From Prochlorococcus sp. AG-436-C05 (GTDB taxonomy: Bacteria; Cyanobacteriota; Cyanobacteriia; PCC-6307; Cyanobiaceae): a stretch of DNA of 38,090 nt. Within the stretch, counting starts at the first letter, position 1, and the number at the start of each line of letters is the position of its first letter. Both the position numbers and the translations under genes were made by a program. The stretch covers positions 1 through 38,090 of the forward strand of contig QCPB01000011.1 of assembly GCA_003209795.1 (NCBI GenBank), given 5' to 3'. Shown piece by piece: positions 1 to 6,402 of the stretch. The notes under the pieces are model-generated. The model saw nothing but the letters and a program-made list of their open reading frames with translations, was not told where the DNA came from and searched no databases.

Positions 1-1
1 A

Positions 2-988
2 ATTAAACAGGCAGTTGAAGGAACTCATACATCTAACGTGATTGAGGGTATTGGTGGATTCGGAGGTTTATTTAGAATTCCTCTAGATGGACTAAAAAAA
101 CCTGTTTTAGTATCGGGAACTGATGGCGTAGGAACAAAATTAGAATTAGCCCAGAATAAAAAATTTCATTTTGAAGTTGGTATTGATTTGGTTGCTATGT
201 GCATGAATGATATTGTTACTAGTGGTGCAAAACCTTTATTTTTTCTTGATTATATTGCTACAGGTAAGCTTGAGAAGAAACAATTATTAGAGGTTGTTAA
301 AGGTATTTCTTATGGTTGTAGAGAAAATAACTGTGCTTTACTTGGTGGGGAAACTGCTGAAATGCCAGGATTTTATTCAAAAAATAAGTATGATTTAGCA
401 GGATTTTGTGTAGGTATAGTCGATGAAGATAAGCTAATTAATGGTAAAAAAATATCTGATAATGACTTGATAATTGCATTGAAAAGTAATGGTATTCATA
501 GTAATGGATTTAGTTTAGTAAGAAAAATTATTGATAATACAAATTTCATAGATAAAGAATTTGAAAAAGTTAATCACTTAAATTTTTATGATGAATTATT
601 GAAACCAACAAAAATCTACAATAATGTAATTAATCAAATCCTATCCGAGAATATAGAAATTAAGGCAATGTCTCATATCACTGGTGGAGGAATTCCAGAA
701 AATCTGCCTAGATGTATTCCTGTCAATTTTATTCCTTATATAGATACTAAATCTTGGGATATTCCAATTTTATTTAAATTTCTAAAAGAAGTTGGTATGA
801 TTCCTGAAAAGGATTTTTGGAATACTTTTAATCTGGGTGTTGGTTTTTGTCTAATTATTGATAAACAATTTAAAAATCCAGTCTTAAGTATATGCGAAGC
901 TAATGATATTGAGAGTTGGGAGATTGGAAAAATAGTTCAAAAAGATAACTCAATAAATAATAAATTTCTGCCTGAGATCTTAACTTAG
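2..988 (+). CDS. purM: Phosphoribosylformylglycinamidine cyclo-ligase (AIR synthetase), 5'-truncated
   Basis: PurM closes the imidazole ring in purine synthesis, converting FGAM and ATP to AIR in the cytosol. The open frame runs off the left edge of the window: codons from base 2 read IKQAVEGTHTSNVIEGIGGF, so the ATG at 38 is internal. Family landmarks are visible: VSGTDGVGTKLELA, the CMNDIVTSGAKPLFFLDY block, the LLGGETAEMPGFY ATP/substrate loop, the SNGIHSNGFSLVR segment and the HITGGGIPENLPR motif near the C-terminus. About 328 residues are present, so only a short N-terminal piece is missing. It ends about 135 bases before the next gene and shows no sign of decay. Confidence 0.96.
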   Translation: MKQAVEGTHTSNVIEGIGGFGGLFRIPLDGLKKPVLVSGTDGVGTKLELAQNKKFHFEVGIDLVAMCMNDIVTSGAKPLFFLDYIATGKLEKKQLLEVVKGISYGCRENNCALLGGETAEMPGFYSKNKYDLAGFCVGIVDEDKLINGKKISDNDLIIALKSNGIHSNGFSLVRKIIDNTNFIDKEFEKVNHLNFYDELLKPTKIYNNVINQILSENIEIKAMSHITGGGIPENLPRCIPVNFIPYIDTKSWDIPILFKFLKEVGMIPEKDFWNTFNLGVGFCLIIDKQFKNPVLSICEANDIESWEIGKIVQKDNSINNKFLPEILT

Positions 989-1060
989 AGTCAGATTAAT
1001 AAATTGGTTATAGAACTTAAAAATTTAATTGTTATACACAAATAAAAAAGTTAGGTGTAA

Positions 1061-1066
1061 TATAAT
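1061..1066 (+). promoter_or_regulatory. Candidate -10 box (TATAAT)
   Basis: A perfect TATAAT lies 57 bases upstream of the ATG at 1124, within the 135-base gap after purM. No -35 element is evident, which is common in cyanobacteria. In AT-rich DNA such hexamers arise by chance, so this is an inference from position only. Confidence 0.3.
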
Positions 1067-1123
1067 AAAATTACCACCGAATTATATCGGAAGTTTAAGT
1101 ATTAAGATTTAATTTCTAATTCA

Positions 1124-1753
1124 ATGCCCTTTGAAAATAATAGAAGAATTACTCGTAGACGTAGTTCTGCAGGTCCTACACCTCCCAAAAGACCATTAGG
1201 TAATGGAGATTTCAATGGTCGACAGAATCAACTGCCAAGGCCTACTTTCTTAACATTAAGAGATCATGGGAAAGTTTTTGTAGCTGATTTACCAAATTTA
1301 TCTGATGGTCAGTTAGCTCATATCAGCAAAGAAGCAAATGAAGTATTAAATAGTTTGGAAAAAAGGTTAAACGATCTTGAGAATGAACCATCTGTTAGTA
1401 ATCCTGAAAATGATACTTTAATAAAAGCATCCACCAAAAGAGATGTGACACTAAGATTTATAAAATCTATAGAAGAAGAACAAGAACATAGAAAGAATAA
1501 TCCTGCTTTGAGAGATGCCGCCTCAGAATCATTACCAAGAACTTTTCTTGAAGTTGCAAGACACAGATTGCCAGGGGCAACTTTTGATTCACTTCTAAGA
1601 GAAGCACTTGAGGCATGTGCTGTTGATGAAAGTAATGAAGAAAGTGAAATTAATGAAGAGCCTAAAGAAACTGTCAAGATTATGGATATACCTTCTTCCA
1701 CCACCAATACCTCTCTTGTAGTTAGTATTGACTCAAATAAAAATTCCCAATAA
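1124..1753 (+). CDS. Conserved-looking hypothetical protein with basic N-terminus and coiled-coil middle
   Basis: I do not recognise this 209-residue protein. The N-terminus is basic and Arg/Pro-rich (NRRITRRRSSAGPTPPKRP), which suggests a nucleic-acid or membrane-surface contact. Residues about 60-125 are charged and helical (LSKEANEVLNSLEKRLNDLENE-type heptads). After a mid-section RDAASESLPRTFLEVARHR, the C-terminal 50 residues are strongly acidic (ESNEESEINEEPKE) and end in a Ser/Thr/Asn-rich tail. There is no signal peptide, membrane span or catalytic motif. Its stop overlaps the start of the next small gene by one base (TAATG), so the two are probably translated together. Confidence 0.8.
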   Translation: MPFENNRRITRRRSSAGPTPPKRPLGNGDFNGRQNQLPRPTFLTLRDHGKVFVADLPNLSDGQLAHISKEANEVLNSLEKRLNDLENEPSVSNPENDTLIKASTKRDVTLRFIKSIEEEQEHRKNNPALRDAASESLPRTFLEVARHRLPGATFDSLLREALEACAVDESNEESEINEEPKETVKIMDIPSSTTNTSLVVSIDSNKNSQ

Positions 1754-1920
1754 TGGAACTATTTGATTCAAAACACGAGTTAAAAAGTTTACAATCTCAA
1801 AATAAAATTCAAAGCTATTATGCTTCAAATAATGATGTCATTTTATGTAATCATTGCCAAAGAACTGCATCTAATGGGATTAGATGTTTAGGAATGTGTG
1901 TGGCAGATAACGATTATTAA
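1753..1920 (+). CDS. Small Cys-rich (zinc-ribbon-like) protein, 55 aa
   Basis: A 55-residue frame starts at the ATG inside the upstream gene's TAATG stop/start overlap. The last third holds four clustered cysteines: CNHC, then a short spacer, then CLGMC, ending VADNDY. The CxxC...CxxxC pattern is what small zinc-binding ribbons look like, so metal binding is inferred, not shown. The N-terminal 30 residues are polar and carry no hydrophobic segment. Translational coupling to the 209-residue gene suggests a joint role. The product is unknown to me; the one-base overlap and Cys pattern argue that it is a real gene. Confidence 0.6.
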   Translation: MELFDSKHELKSLQSQNKIQSYYASNNDVILCNHCQRTASNGIRCLGMCVADNDY

Positions 1921-2020
1921 ACTAATTAATGTAATTCGGAATTTAATATTTGATCCATAATGAATATTTTTATTAGATTCATTGGAAATTGTAATAACTA
2001 TTGTTTTGATAAAACTTTCT

Positions 2021-2039
2021 GTAAGAGAATTTAGCTTAC
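2021..2039. terminator. Weak hairpin between convergent genes
   Basis: GTAAG (2021-2025) pairs with CTTAC (2035-2039) around a 9-base loop, in the gap between the plus-strand gene ending at 1920 and the minus-strand gene ending at 2057. The stem is only 5 bp and neither side has a long U-tract, so a shared terminator is only a possibility. Confidence 0.2.
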
Positions 2040-2056
2040 GTTAAAAAGTCAGTTTT

Positions 2057-3256
2057 CTATTTATATTCTACTTTTATATCTTTGATTGTTTTTAAGAATT
2101 CTGTAGAAAAGTTCAACATTATTAAATACTTCGCATTAGGAATAATTGTAGGAACACACCCGTTACCAATATCATTACAGCCAAATAAAGAAAATTTAGG
2201 AACTACTCCTTTTGAAGTTGGTAAAAATTTAATATTTTCATTATTTGGACAGTTATATGCATTACATGAAAATCTAAATATTAATTCTTTGCGTGAATTA
2301 AATAAACTTATTGACGGTGCACTATATCTCAATTCATTAATTTCGTTCCTTATATCTTTAAACAAATAAATTTTAGGATTGATTGGTCTATTAATTGCGA
2401 TCTGTAAATCATTATTTTTACCCAAGGATCGAGTTGCAGCATGAAAATGACCATTTTGATTTAGATAAAATATACGAGATTTTGTTTTTTCAAAAATACT
2501 TTCTACATTTTTTAGAAACTCTTTATTTATTGAAACCTCTACTTTTGCAAGAATCACGTTATTGTTCTGGAAACTTCCACATCCCCTCAACAAACTTTGA
2601 TAGTAAAAGTTTCCTAGGCAAAAACTATTCCAGTTATTTATGAATTCCCAATCTCCTATTTTTAAATCGTAAACAGAACCTTTAGTTAATGGTTGAATAA
2701 TTTTATTATTAATTAATTCTGCTTTTGATTTTTTATTATTTAAATTCGTTTCTATCACTGAAGAAATTTCTGCACCTGGAAAACTTGACTCTGCAAAGGC
2801 AAATTTTTTAATAAATTTTGAAAATTCCCCCTCAATAACTTCAACCTTTGCTTCAATGATAACAATCCCATTTCTTTGTTCTGTTTTTAAAATCTCAAAG
2901 TATTTAATAGAACCTTGAGAATAATCTTGCGTATCTCTATTTATCGTTTTTGATAATTGAACTATTCCATTATTGATTTCCGTTTTTTTACTAATAAGAG
3001 TTTCTGAATCTATAAAAGAACCAACCACTTGTTTTAATGCATTCTTTAGAGCATTTTGTGATGCTTCGTCTACGGTCAAACCAAAACCTTTGGTGATTAC
3101 AGTTTTTACTTTGTTGTTCGAGGCAATTAAACTATTTTTTAAATTTATTTCGGGAAAAACTAAACTTTTTAATTCAGAAGAATATATAGGTAAATATACT
3201 ATACCCATAATAAAAAATAAGGCATTTATTGAGATGAACTTTATCAATGCTCTCAT
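2057..3256 (-). CDS. Secreted protein with FlgT/LPP20-like N-terminal domain
   Basis: This 399-residue protein begins with a short basic stretch and a hydrophobic segment (about residues 5-27, ending IYSSELKS), read as a Sec signal peptide or anchor. Residues about 55-145 carry a pattern I associate with the FlgT/LPP20 family: GFGLTVDEASQNAL, then KQVVGSFIDSETL, a hydrophilic helix, and a strand pair ending IIEAKVEVIEG. Family members are envelope or outer-membrane-associated proteins; there is no lipobox Cys here and Prochlorococcus has no flagellum, so a flagellar role is excluded. The C-terminal 200 residues hold several cysteines (CLGNFYYQ, CGSF, CNAYNCP, CNDIGNGC), plausible periplasmic disulfides. 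It stands alone, convergent with its left neighbour and divergent from the next gene. Confidence 0.7.
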   Translation of the reverse strand: MRALIKFISINALFFIMGIVYLPIYSSELKSLVFPEINLKNSLIASNNKVKTVITKGFGLTVDEASQNALKNALKQVVGSFIDSETLISKKTEINNGIVQLSKTINRDTQDYSQGSIKYFEILKTEQRNGIVIIEAKVEVIEGEFSKFIKKFAFAESSFPGAEISSVIETNLNNKKSKAELINNKIIQPLTKGSVYDLKIGDWEFINNWNSFCLGNFYYQSLLRGCGSFQNNNVILAKVEVSINKEFLKNVESIFEKTKSRIFYLNQNGHFHAATRSLGKNNDLQIAINRPINPKIYLFKDIRNEINELRYSAPSISLFNSRKELIFRFSCNAYNCPNNENIKFLPTSKGVVPKFSLFGCNDIGNGCVPTIIPNAKYLIMLNFSTEFLKTIKDIKVEYK

Positions 3257-3342
3257 TTTTTAAAAAATAAAGTTAGTGAGATTAAATAAATACTATATGT
3301 TATAACAATACATAATTAATAAAGAGGATAAATTTCGACAAA

Positions 3343-3390
3343 TATCTCAAATATTTTCTATAATTTACCAATCTTCAATATTATGAGATA
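3343..3390. repeat. Imperfect 13-bp inverted repeat in divergent intergenic region
   Basis: TATCTCAAATATT (3343-3355) is matched by AATATTATGAGATA (3377-3390), giving 13 pairs with one bulged T around a 21-base AT-rich spacer. It lies in the 209-base gap between two divergent secreted-protein genes. It could be an operator or a hairpin in one leader. The arms are AT-rich but longer than expected by chance in one gap. Confidence 0.5.
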
Positions 3391-3443
3391 ATTTAAAGAA
3401 ATTTTTTTAGAATTTCAAAATTCACCTTTTAATTACACTTTAA

Positions 3444-3449
3444 TATAAT
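3444..3449 (+). promoter_or_regulatory. Candidate -10 box (TATAAT)
   Basis: A perfect TATAAT sits 16 bases upstream of the ATG at 3466, which would give a leader of roughly 10 bases. No -35 element is evident, and chance occurrence is likely in such AT-rich DNA. Confidence 0.3.
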
Positions 3450-3465
3450 TTAAAATCTAAGTTTT

Positions 3466-4053
3466 ATGATTAATTTAAAAAGCAGATTAAAAATTCTTTT
3501 TAAAATCCTAATCTGCGCTACTTTCTCTTCAATACAAACTTCAAGTATTATTGAATCTAAAGCAGAAATGATTGCTAATAATTCCCCAGCAATGTTTGGT
3601 ATTGAAAGTGTTGGTTCTGATTCGTTAACAACTCTATATCTTAATAGAACTGTTTATGTTGGAGAGTGCCCAGGTATAAGAAATAAATCAACTACTGGCT
3701 ATTTTGTGGATTATGAGACTGATGTTAGAGAGGACTTAGTAGTTGTTTTGAGGAATTTTACTAGAGGATTATCACCAAATAATCCACCTTCAGTAGAAAA
3801 AGATTATGATTCTGGAAGAGCTTCTGACAAAATAAAATTTAAAATTTCAAGTAAGCGAAATAAAGTATACCTATCAATGCAGCCTGGAAAAAATATAATT
3901 AAATATCAAATAATAGATGAAAGTGACAGAAAAAATAAAAAAGTAATTAAGGATGGATCGTTTTTCTTAGATGTAAAATTCAATGATACAGTCTATAGAA
4001 GAGACAAAGAATGGAGCTCTGAAAGTAATAGTTACTACTGCCCATTTTGGTAA
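3466..4053 (+). CDS. Hypothetical exported protein, 195 aa
   Basis: I do not recognise this protein. Residues about 8-30 form a basic-then-hydrophobic start (KSRLKILFKILICATFSS), a plausible signal peptide, followed by a polar region. The body is rich in short alternating strands: SLTTLYLNRTVYVGECPG, EDLVVVLRNFTRG, KVYLSMQPGKNIIKYQII and GSFFLDVKFNDTVYRR. Together these suggest a small beta-sandwich-like periplasmic domain. Only two cysteines are seen in the mature part (ECPG and the C-terminal YYCPFW), which could form a disulfide. It is divergent from the FlgT/LPP20-like gene across a 209-base gap containing the inverted repeat. Product and partner are unknown. Confidence 0.7.
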   Translation: MINLKSRLKILFKILICATFSSIQTSSIIESKAEMIANNSPAMFGIESVGSDSLTTLYLNRTVYVGECPGIRNKSTTGYFVDYETDVREDLVVVLRNFTRGLSPNNPPSVEKDYDSGRASDKIKFKISSKRNKVYLSMQPGKNIIKYQIIDESDRKNKKVIKDGSFFLDVKFNDTVYRRDKEWSSESNSYYCPFW

Positions 4054-4078
4054 ACTAGGTAAAGATCTTTCTGGAAAT

Positions 4079-4200
4079 TTATATAATATCAGCATTACCT
4101 ATACCTACTAATAAAAATGCTCCTAAAGTAATAGTCCAACTATATGCATATTTTTTTGATAGAGATATTTTGCTTGAACAATCAGAACAAGCTGAGGCAT
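4079..4200 (-). pseudogene. Remnant of a small CxxC membrane protein, no in-frame start
   Basis: On the minus strand the frame ending at the TAA of 4079-4081 reads NASACSDCSSKISLSKKYAY followed by SWTITLGAFLLVGIGNADII. That is a CxxC pair, a basic linker and one hydrophobic membrane-like helix. The frame is open only to 4237 and contains no ATG, GTG or TTG. An ATG at 4200-4198 is off by one base: a single added base directly after it would give a clean 40-residue protein. It may be a decayed gene, a sequencing error, or a gene with a non-canonical start. The protein-like composition is seen; everything else is inference. Confidence 0.35.
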
Positions 4201-4207
4201 TAAGGAA

Positions 4208-4411
4208 ATGAAGAAAGAATATAATTATGCAGGTGGATTATATAATTACATTGTTTTGAAGGAAGAGAAGGAAGTTATCTTTTATTTGCATAATCCCTAT
4301 CCAGATTGCTTGGAAATTCCTGCAATAATGAAGGCAAGATTCCCAGAGGATTATAAGAGCATAGTTGTAAATTCTTTGGATGAGTTTAAACAGTATGGAG
4401 AGACAGTATGA
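4208..4411 (+). CDS. Hypothetical protein, first gene of a three-gene coupled micro-operon
   Basis: This 67-residue protein starts MKKEYNYAGGLYNYIVL and continues with VIFYLHNPYPDCLEIPAIM and ARFPEDYKSIVVNSLDEF. It looks like a small compact alpha/beta fold. There is no signal peptide, membrane segment or motif I can name. AAGGA lies immediately before the ATG, closer than the usual Shine-Dalgarno spacing. The stop overlaps the next start as ATGA (4408-4411), and the pattern repeats at the following junction, so the three genes are almost certainly co-translated. Tiny coupled genes of this type are typical of phage or island cargo; that origin is not demonstrated. Confidence 0.65.
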   Translation: MKKEYNYAGGLYNYIVLKEEKEVIFYLHNPYPDCLEIPAIMKARFPEDYKSIVVNSLDEFKQYGETV

Positions 4412-4587
4412 GTTCTAAATGGGATGACACTTCTTGGCAGAAAGAATTTTTGGAGATGAAGTCACATCCACCTTCAGATGTAAGACTCCTAATGGAAGGT
4501 GCAAAAGGATTTAGGGATGCTTGGCATTTAGGTTTTCTGCACGAGGAATACAAAAGACTAAAGAAAAGACAAGAGGAACAGCAATGA
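4408..4587 (+). CDS. Hypothetical protein, 59 aa, paralogue of its downstream neighbour
   Basis: The ATG lies in the ATGA overlap with the gene ending at 4411, and GGAG about 7 bases upstream can serve as ribosome binding site. The product has 59 residues. Its pattern W-QKEFLEM, then LLMEGAKGFRDAWHLGFLHE and EYKRLKKRQ matches the next gene's W-KKEILES, LLENGAKNFMQGIYLGYM and SRYRKIRG, so the two are tandem paralogues. It is charged and helical, ends in a basic coil, and has no membrane span. Its own stop again overlaps the next start (ATGA at 4584-4587). Function unknown. Confidence 0.6.
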   Translation: MSSKWDDTSWQKEFLEMKSHPPSDVRLLMEGAKGFRDAWHLGFLHEEYKRLKKRQEEQQ

Positions 4588-4814
4588 AAGAAGACATTAA
4601 TTGGAAAAAGGAAATTCTTGAAAGTGGGCAGTTCAATGGCAAGTTTGAAAAGAACCTTTTAGAAAATGGTGCAAAGAATTTTATGCAAGGAATCTATCTG
4701 GGTTATATGTATTCCAGATACAGAAAGATAAGAGGTTTAGAGAAAGATGATTCAAAAGAAAATACAGGGCAGATGCAATCATCATTCAAAGACTTTGAGG
4801 ATAAAATCAAGTAA
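4584..4814 (+). CDS. Hypothetical protein, 76 aa, tandem paralogue of the 59-aa gene
   Basis: I chose the ATG at 4584 rather than 4521 because it sits in the ATGA overlap with the preceding stop, has AGAGGAA about five bases upstream, and aligns the start with the paralogue. The product has 76 residues: MKEDINWKKEILESGQF, then NLLENGAKNFMQGIYLGYMY and a basic patch SRYRKIRG, followed by an acidic, polar tail absent from the 59-residue copy. It is predicted helical and soluble. It is the last gene of the micro-operon, and the coding-like remnant preceding tRNA-Cys begins just after it. Function unknown. Confidence 0.6.
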   Translation: MKEDINWKKEILESGQFNGKFEKNLLENGAKNFMQGIYLGYMYSRYRKIRGLEKDDSKENTGQMQSSFKDFEDKIK

Positions 4815-4816
4815 GA

Positions 4817-5026
4817 ATGAAATTTCAAACCTTTTTAATTACGCCATTTCTATTAGGGAACTTCCCCTATGGGCGGTAAATGAGATAATAAAATTAGGTA
4901 CAAAAAAACCTGATAATTTATTAGCAAACTTATCACACACTCTGAACGATTTGAAGTATAAAAATCGCTACGAAAAACTTCAGTTATTGGAACGCTTTAC
5001 AGCGAATATTGTCACTAATTTTAAAA
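4817..5026 (+). pseudogene. Coding-like remnant abutting tRNA-Cys, start and stop out of frame
   Basis: Frame 1 from 4822 reads a protein-like sequence: ISNLFNYAISIRELPLWAV, then NEIIKLGTKKPDNLLANL and KYKNRYEKLQLLERFTANIV. The composition is that of a real helical protein. The nearest ATG (4817) is one base out of frame; adding one A to the ATGAAA run would give MKISNLFNYA. No stop precedes the tRNA, and the frame continues antisense through tRNA-Cys into the LpxB-like gene. I read it as a decayed or mis-sequenced small gene of about 70 residues. An alternative is a genuine N-terminal extension from the ATG at 4747 or the TTG at 4792. Confidence 0.4.
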
Positions 5027-5097
5027 AGGCGGCACCCAGATTCGAACTGGGGATAAAGGATTTGCAATCCTCTGCCTTACCACTTGGCCATGCCGCC
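5027..5097 (-). tRNA. tRNA-Cys (GCA)
   Basis: The minus strand folds as a 71-base cloverleaf. The acceptor GGCGGCA pairs with TGCCGCC, the D-arm is short, and the anticodon stem-loop GGATTGCAAATCC gives anticodon GCA. The T-arm is CCCAGTTCGAATCTGGG. The discriminator is U, as expected for cysteine tRNAs, and CCA is not encoded. Its 3' end faces the accessory patch at lower coordinates. Confidence 0.95.
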
Positions 5098-6369
5098 GAT
5101 GAAGCCTTAGTTGAATCTCTTAATGATCCTAACAGTAATAGAACTCAATCACTATTAATTATATGCAATGGTCATGGCGAAGATGTGATTGCATTGGAGA
5201 TAATTAAACGATTATTAAAAAAAATAAAAATAAATCAGATAGAAGTTTTACCTTTAGTAGGTAATGGTGATGTATTTAACTGCCTTAAGTCAAAGAATTT
5301 TCATAAAATCGGACATCTAAAGGAATTGCCTAGTGGAGGTTTTAGTAATCAAAGCTTTAAAGGATTTATTCTTGATTTATTAGCAGGATTTTTAATTGAT
5401 AATTTAAAAAACTTCCTACTTGTAAGGCAAAAGTCTAAATATAATTGCAAAGTTATTGCAGTGGGGGATTTATTACCATTATTCTTTGCATGGAGTTCCG
5501 GTTGTGAATTTAGTTTTATTGGAACTCCTAAAAGTGATTACACATGGAGTAGTGGACCAGGTTGGGCGTTAAGCGATTTTTATCATAAATTGAAAGGTTC
5601 TGAATGGGACCCTTGGGAAATATTGCTAATGAAATCTCCCCGATGTAAGACTTTGATAATGAGGGATGAAATTACGGCCAATAATTTGAATAGAAGAAAA
5701 ATTCCTGCAAAATACTTTGGTAATCCCATGATGGATTTTGTACATGAAAATAATGAACAAATTTCAAATATTCTTAATTTTCAGAGAATAATTTTGTTAA
5801 TAGGAAGTCGCTACCCCGAAGCATTAAATAATCTTTCAATGTTTCTAGATTGCTTGAAAGATTTAAATTTAGCCAAGGATTCTTTAATTCTTTTGCCATT
5901 GAGCATTAACGCTAATGAAATTAAAATAACAAGTTACTTGAAAAAATATGGTTTTTTCAAACAGAGCAAAGTTAACTTTATGGTTGGAGAAGATTCGGTT
6001 TGGAGATATAAAGAAAAATATATTTTAATAGGAAAAGGAAAGTTTAATTTATGGGCAAATATGGCAATTGTTGGATTGTCAAATGCAGGAACTGCTACAG
6101 AGCAAATTACTGGTCTTGGGGTACCTTCTCTTTCTCTGCCAGGTAATGGTCCACAATTTACAAAATCATTTGCAAAAAGGCAATCTAGATTATTAGGTGG
6201 AAGTGTTTTAGTTTGCAATAGCAAGAAAATTCTTCTAAGACGTTTAATTTCACTGTTAAATAAAGAAAATTATAGATTGGAACAATCTAAAGTTGGGAAA
6301 GAAAGAATGGGAACAACTGGTGCTAGTCAGAAGATTGTAGATTGTATAAACTTTAATTTGTTATCTTAA
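5062..6369 (+). CDS. Lipid-A-disaccharide synthase-related (LpxB-like) glycosyltransferase
   Basis: The protein resembles the cyanobacterial lipid-A-disaccharide-synthase-related family, GT-B-like enzymes about 400 residues long. The conserved part starts at SLLIICNGHGEDVIALEI (about 5150). It continues with VGNGDVF, AVGDLLPLFFAW, FIGTPKSDYTW, RDEITANNL, YFGNPMMDF and VGLSNAGTATEQITGLGVPS, the last being the donor-binding region. The start is unresolved: the frame is open back to 4747 through antisense tRNA-Cys, but nothing before about 5110 looks like this family. The only near in-frame standard codon is the TTG at 5062, inside the tRNA. An ATG at 5123 is one base out of frame. The substrate is unknown. 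Confidence 0.75.
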   Translation: MQSSALPLGHAADEALVESLNDPNSNRTQSLLIICNGHGEDVIALEIIKRLLKKIKINQIEVLPLVGNGDVFNCLKSKNFHKIGHLKELPSGGFSNQSFKGFILDLLAGFLIDNLKNFLLVRQKSKYNCKVIAVGDLLPLFFAWSSGCEFSFIGTPKSDYTWSSGPGWALSDFYHKLKGSEWDPWEILLMKSPRCKTLIMRDEITANNLNRRKIPAKYFGNPMMDFVHENNEQISNILNFQRIILLIGSRYPEALNNLSMFLDCLKDLNLAKDSLILLPLSINANEIKITSYLKKYGFFKQSKVNFMVGEDSVWRYKEKYILIGKGKFNLWANMAIVGLSNAGTATEQITGLGVPSLSLPGNGPQFTKSFAKRQSRLLGGSVLVCNSKKILLRRLISLLNKENYRLEQSKVGKERMGTTGASQKIVDCINFNLLS

Positions 6370-6402
6370 TAAAGTAGGATTTTTAAAGTATTAAAGTTTT
6401 TC

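Noticed and set aside
1318-1707. Long minus-strand frame (129 codons) opposite the 209-residue hypothetical gene
   Set aside because: It is Ser/Leu-rich low-complexity sequence antisense to a better plus-strand gene; a shadow frame.
2082-2643. Plus-strand frames opposite the FlgT/LPP20-like gene
   Set aside because: They are antisense shadows; the minus-strand protein has a signal peptide and a recognisable domain.
4521-4583. Upstream start (ATG 4521) for the 76-residue gene
   Set aside because: It would overlap the 59-residue gene by 67 bases; the ATG at 4584 has a better ribosome binding site and aligns with the paralogue.
5027-5097. Direct repeat of the tRNA-Cys 3' end as an attachment site
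   Set aside because: I looked for a copy of the 3' sequence in 1-5026 and saw none, and there is no integrase gene.
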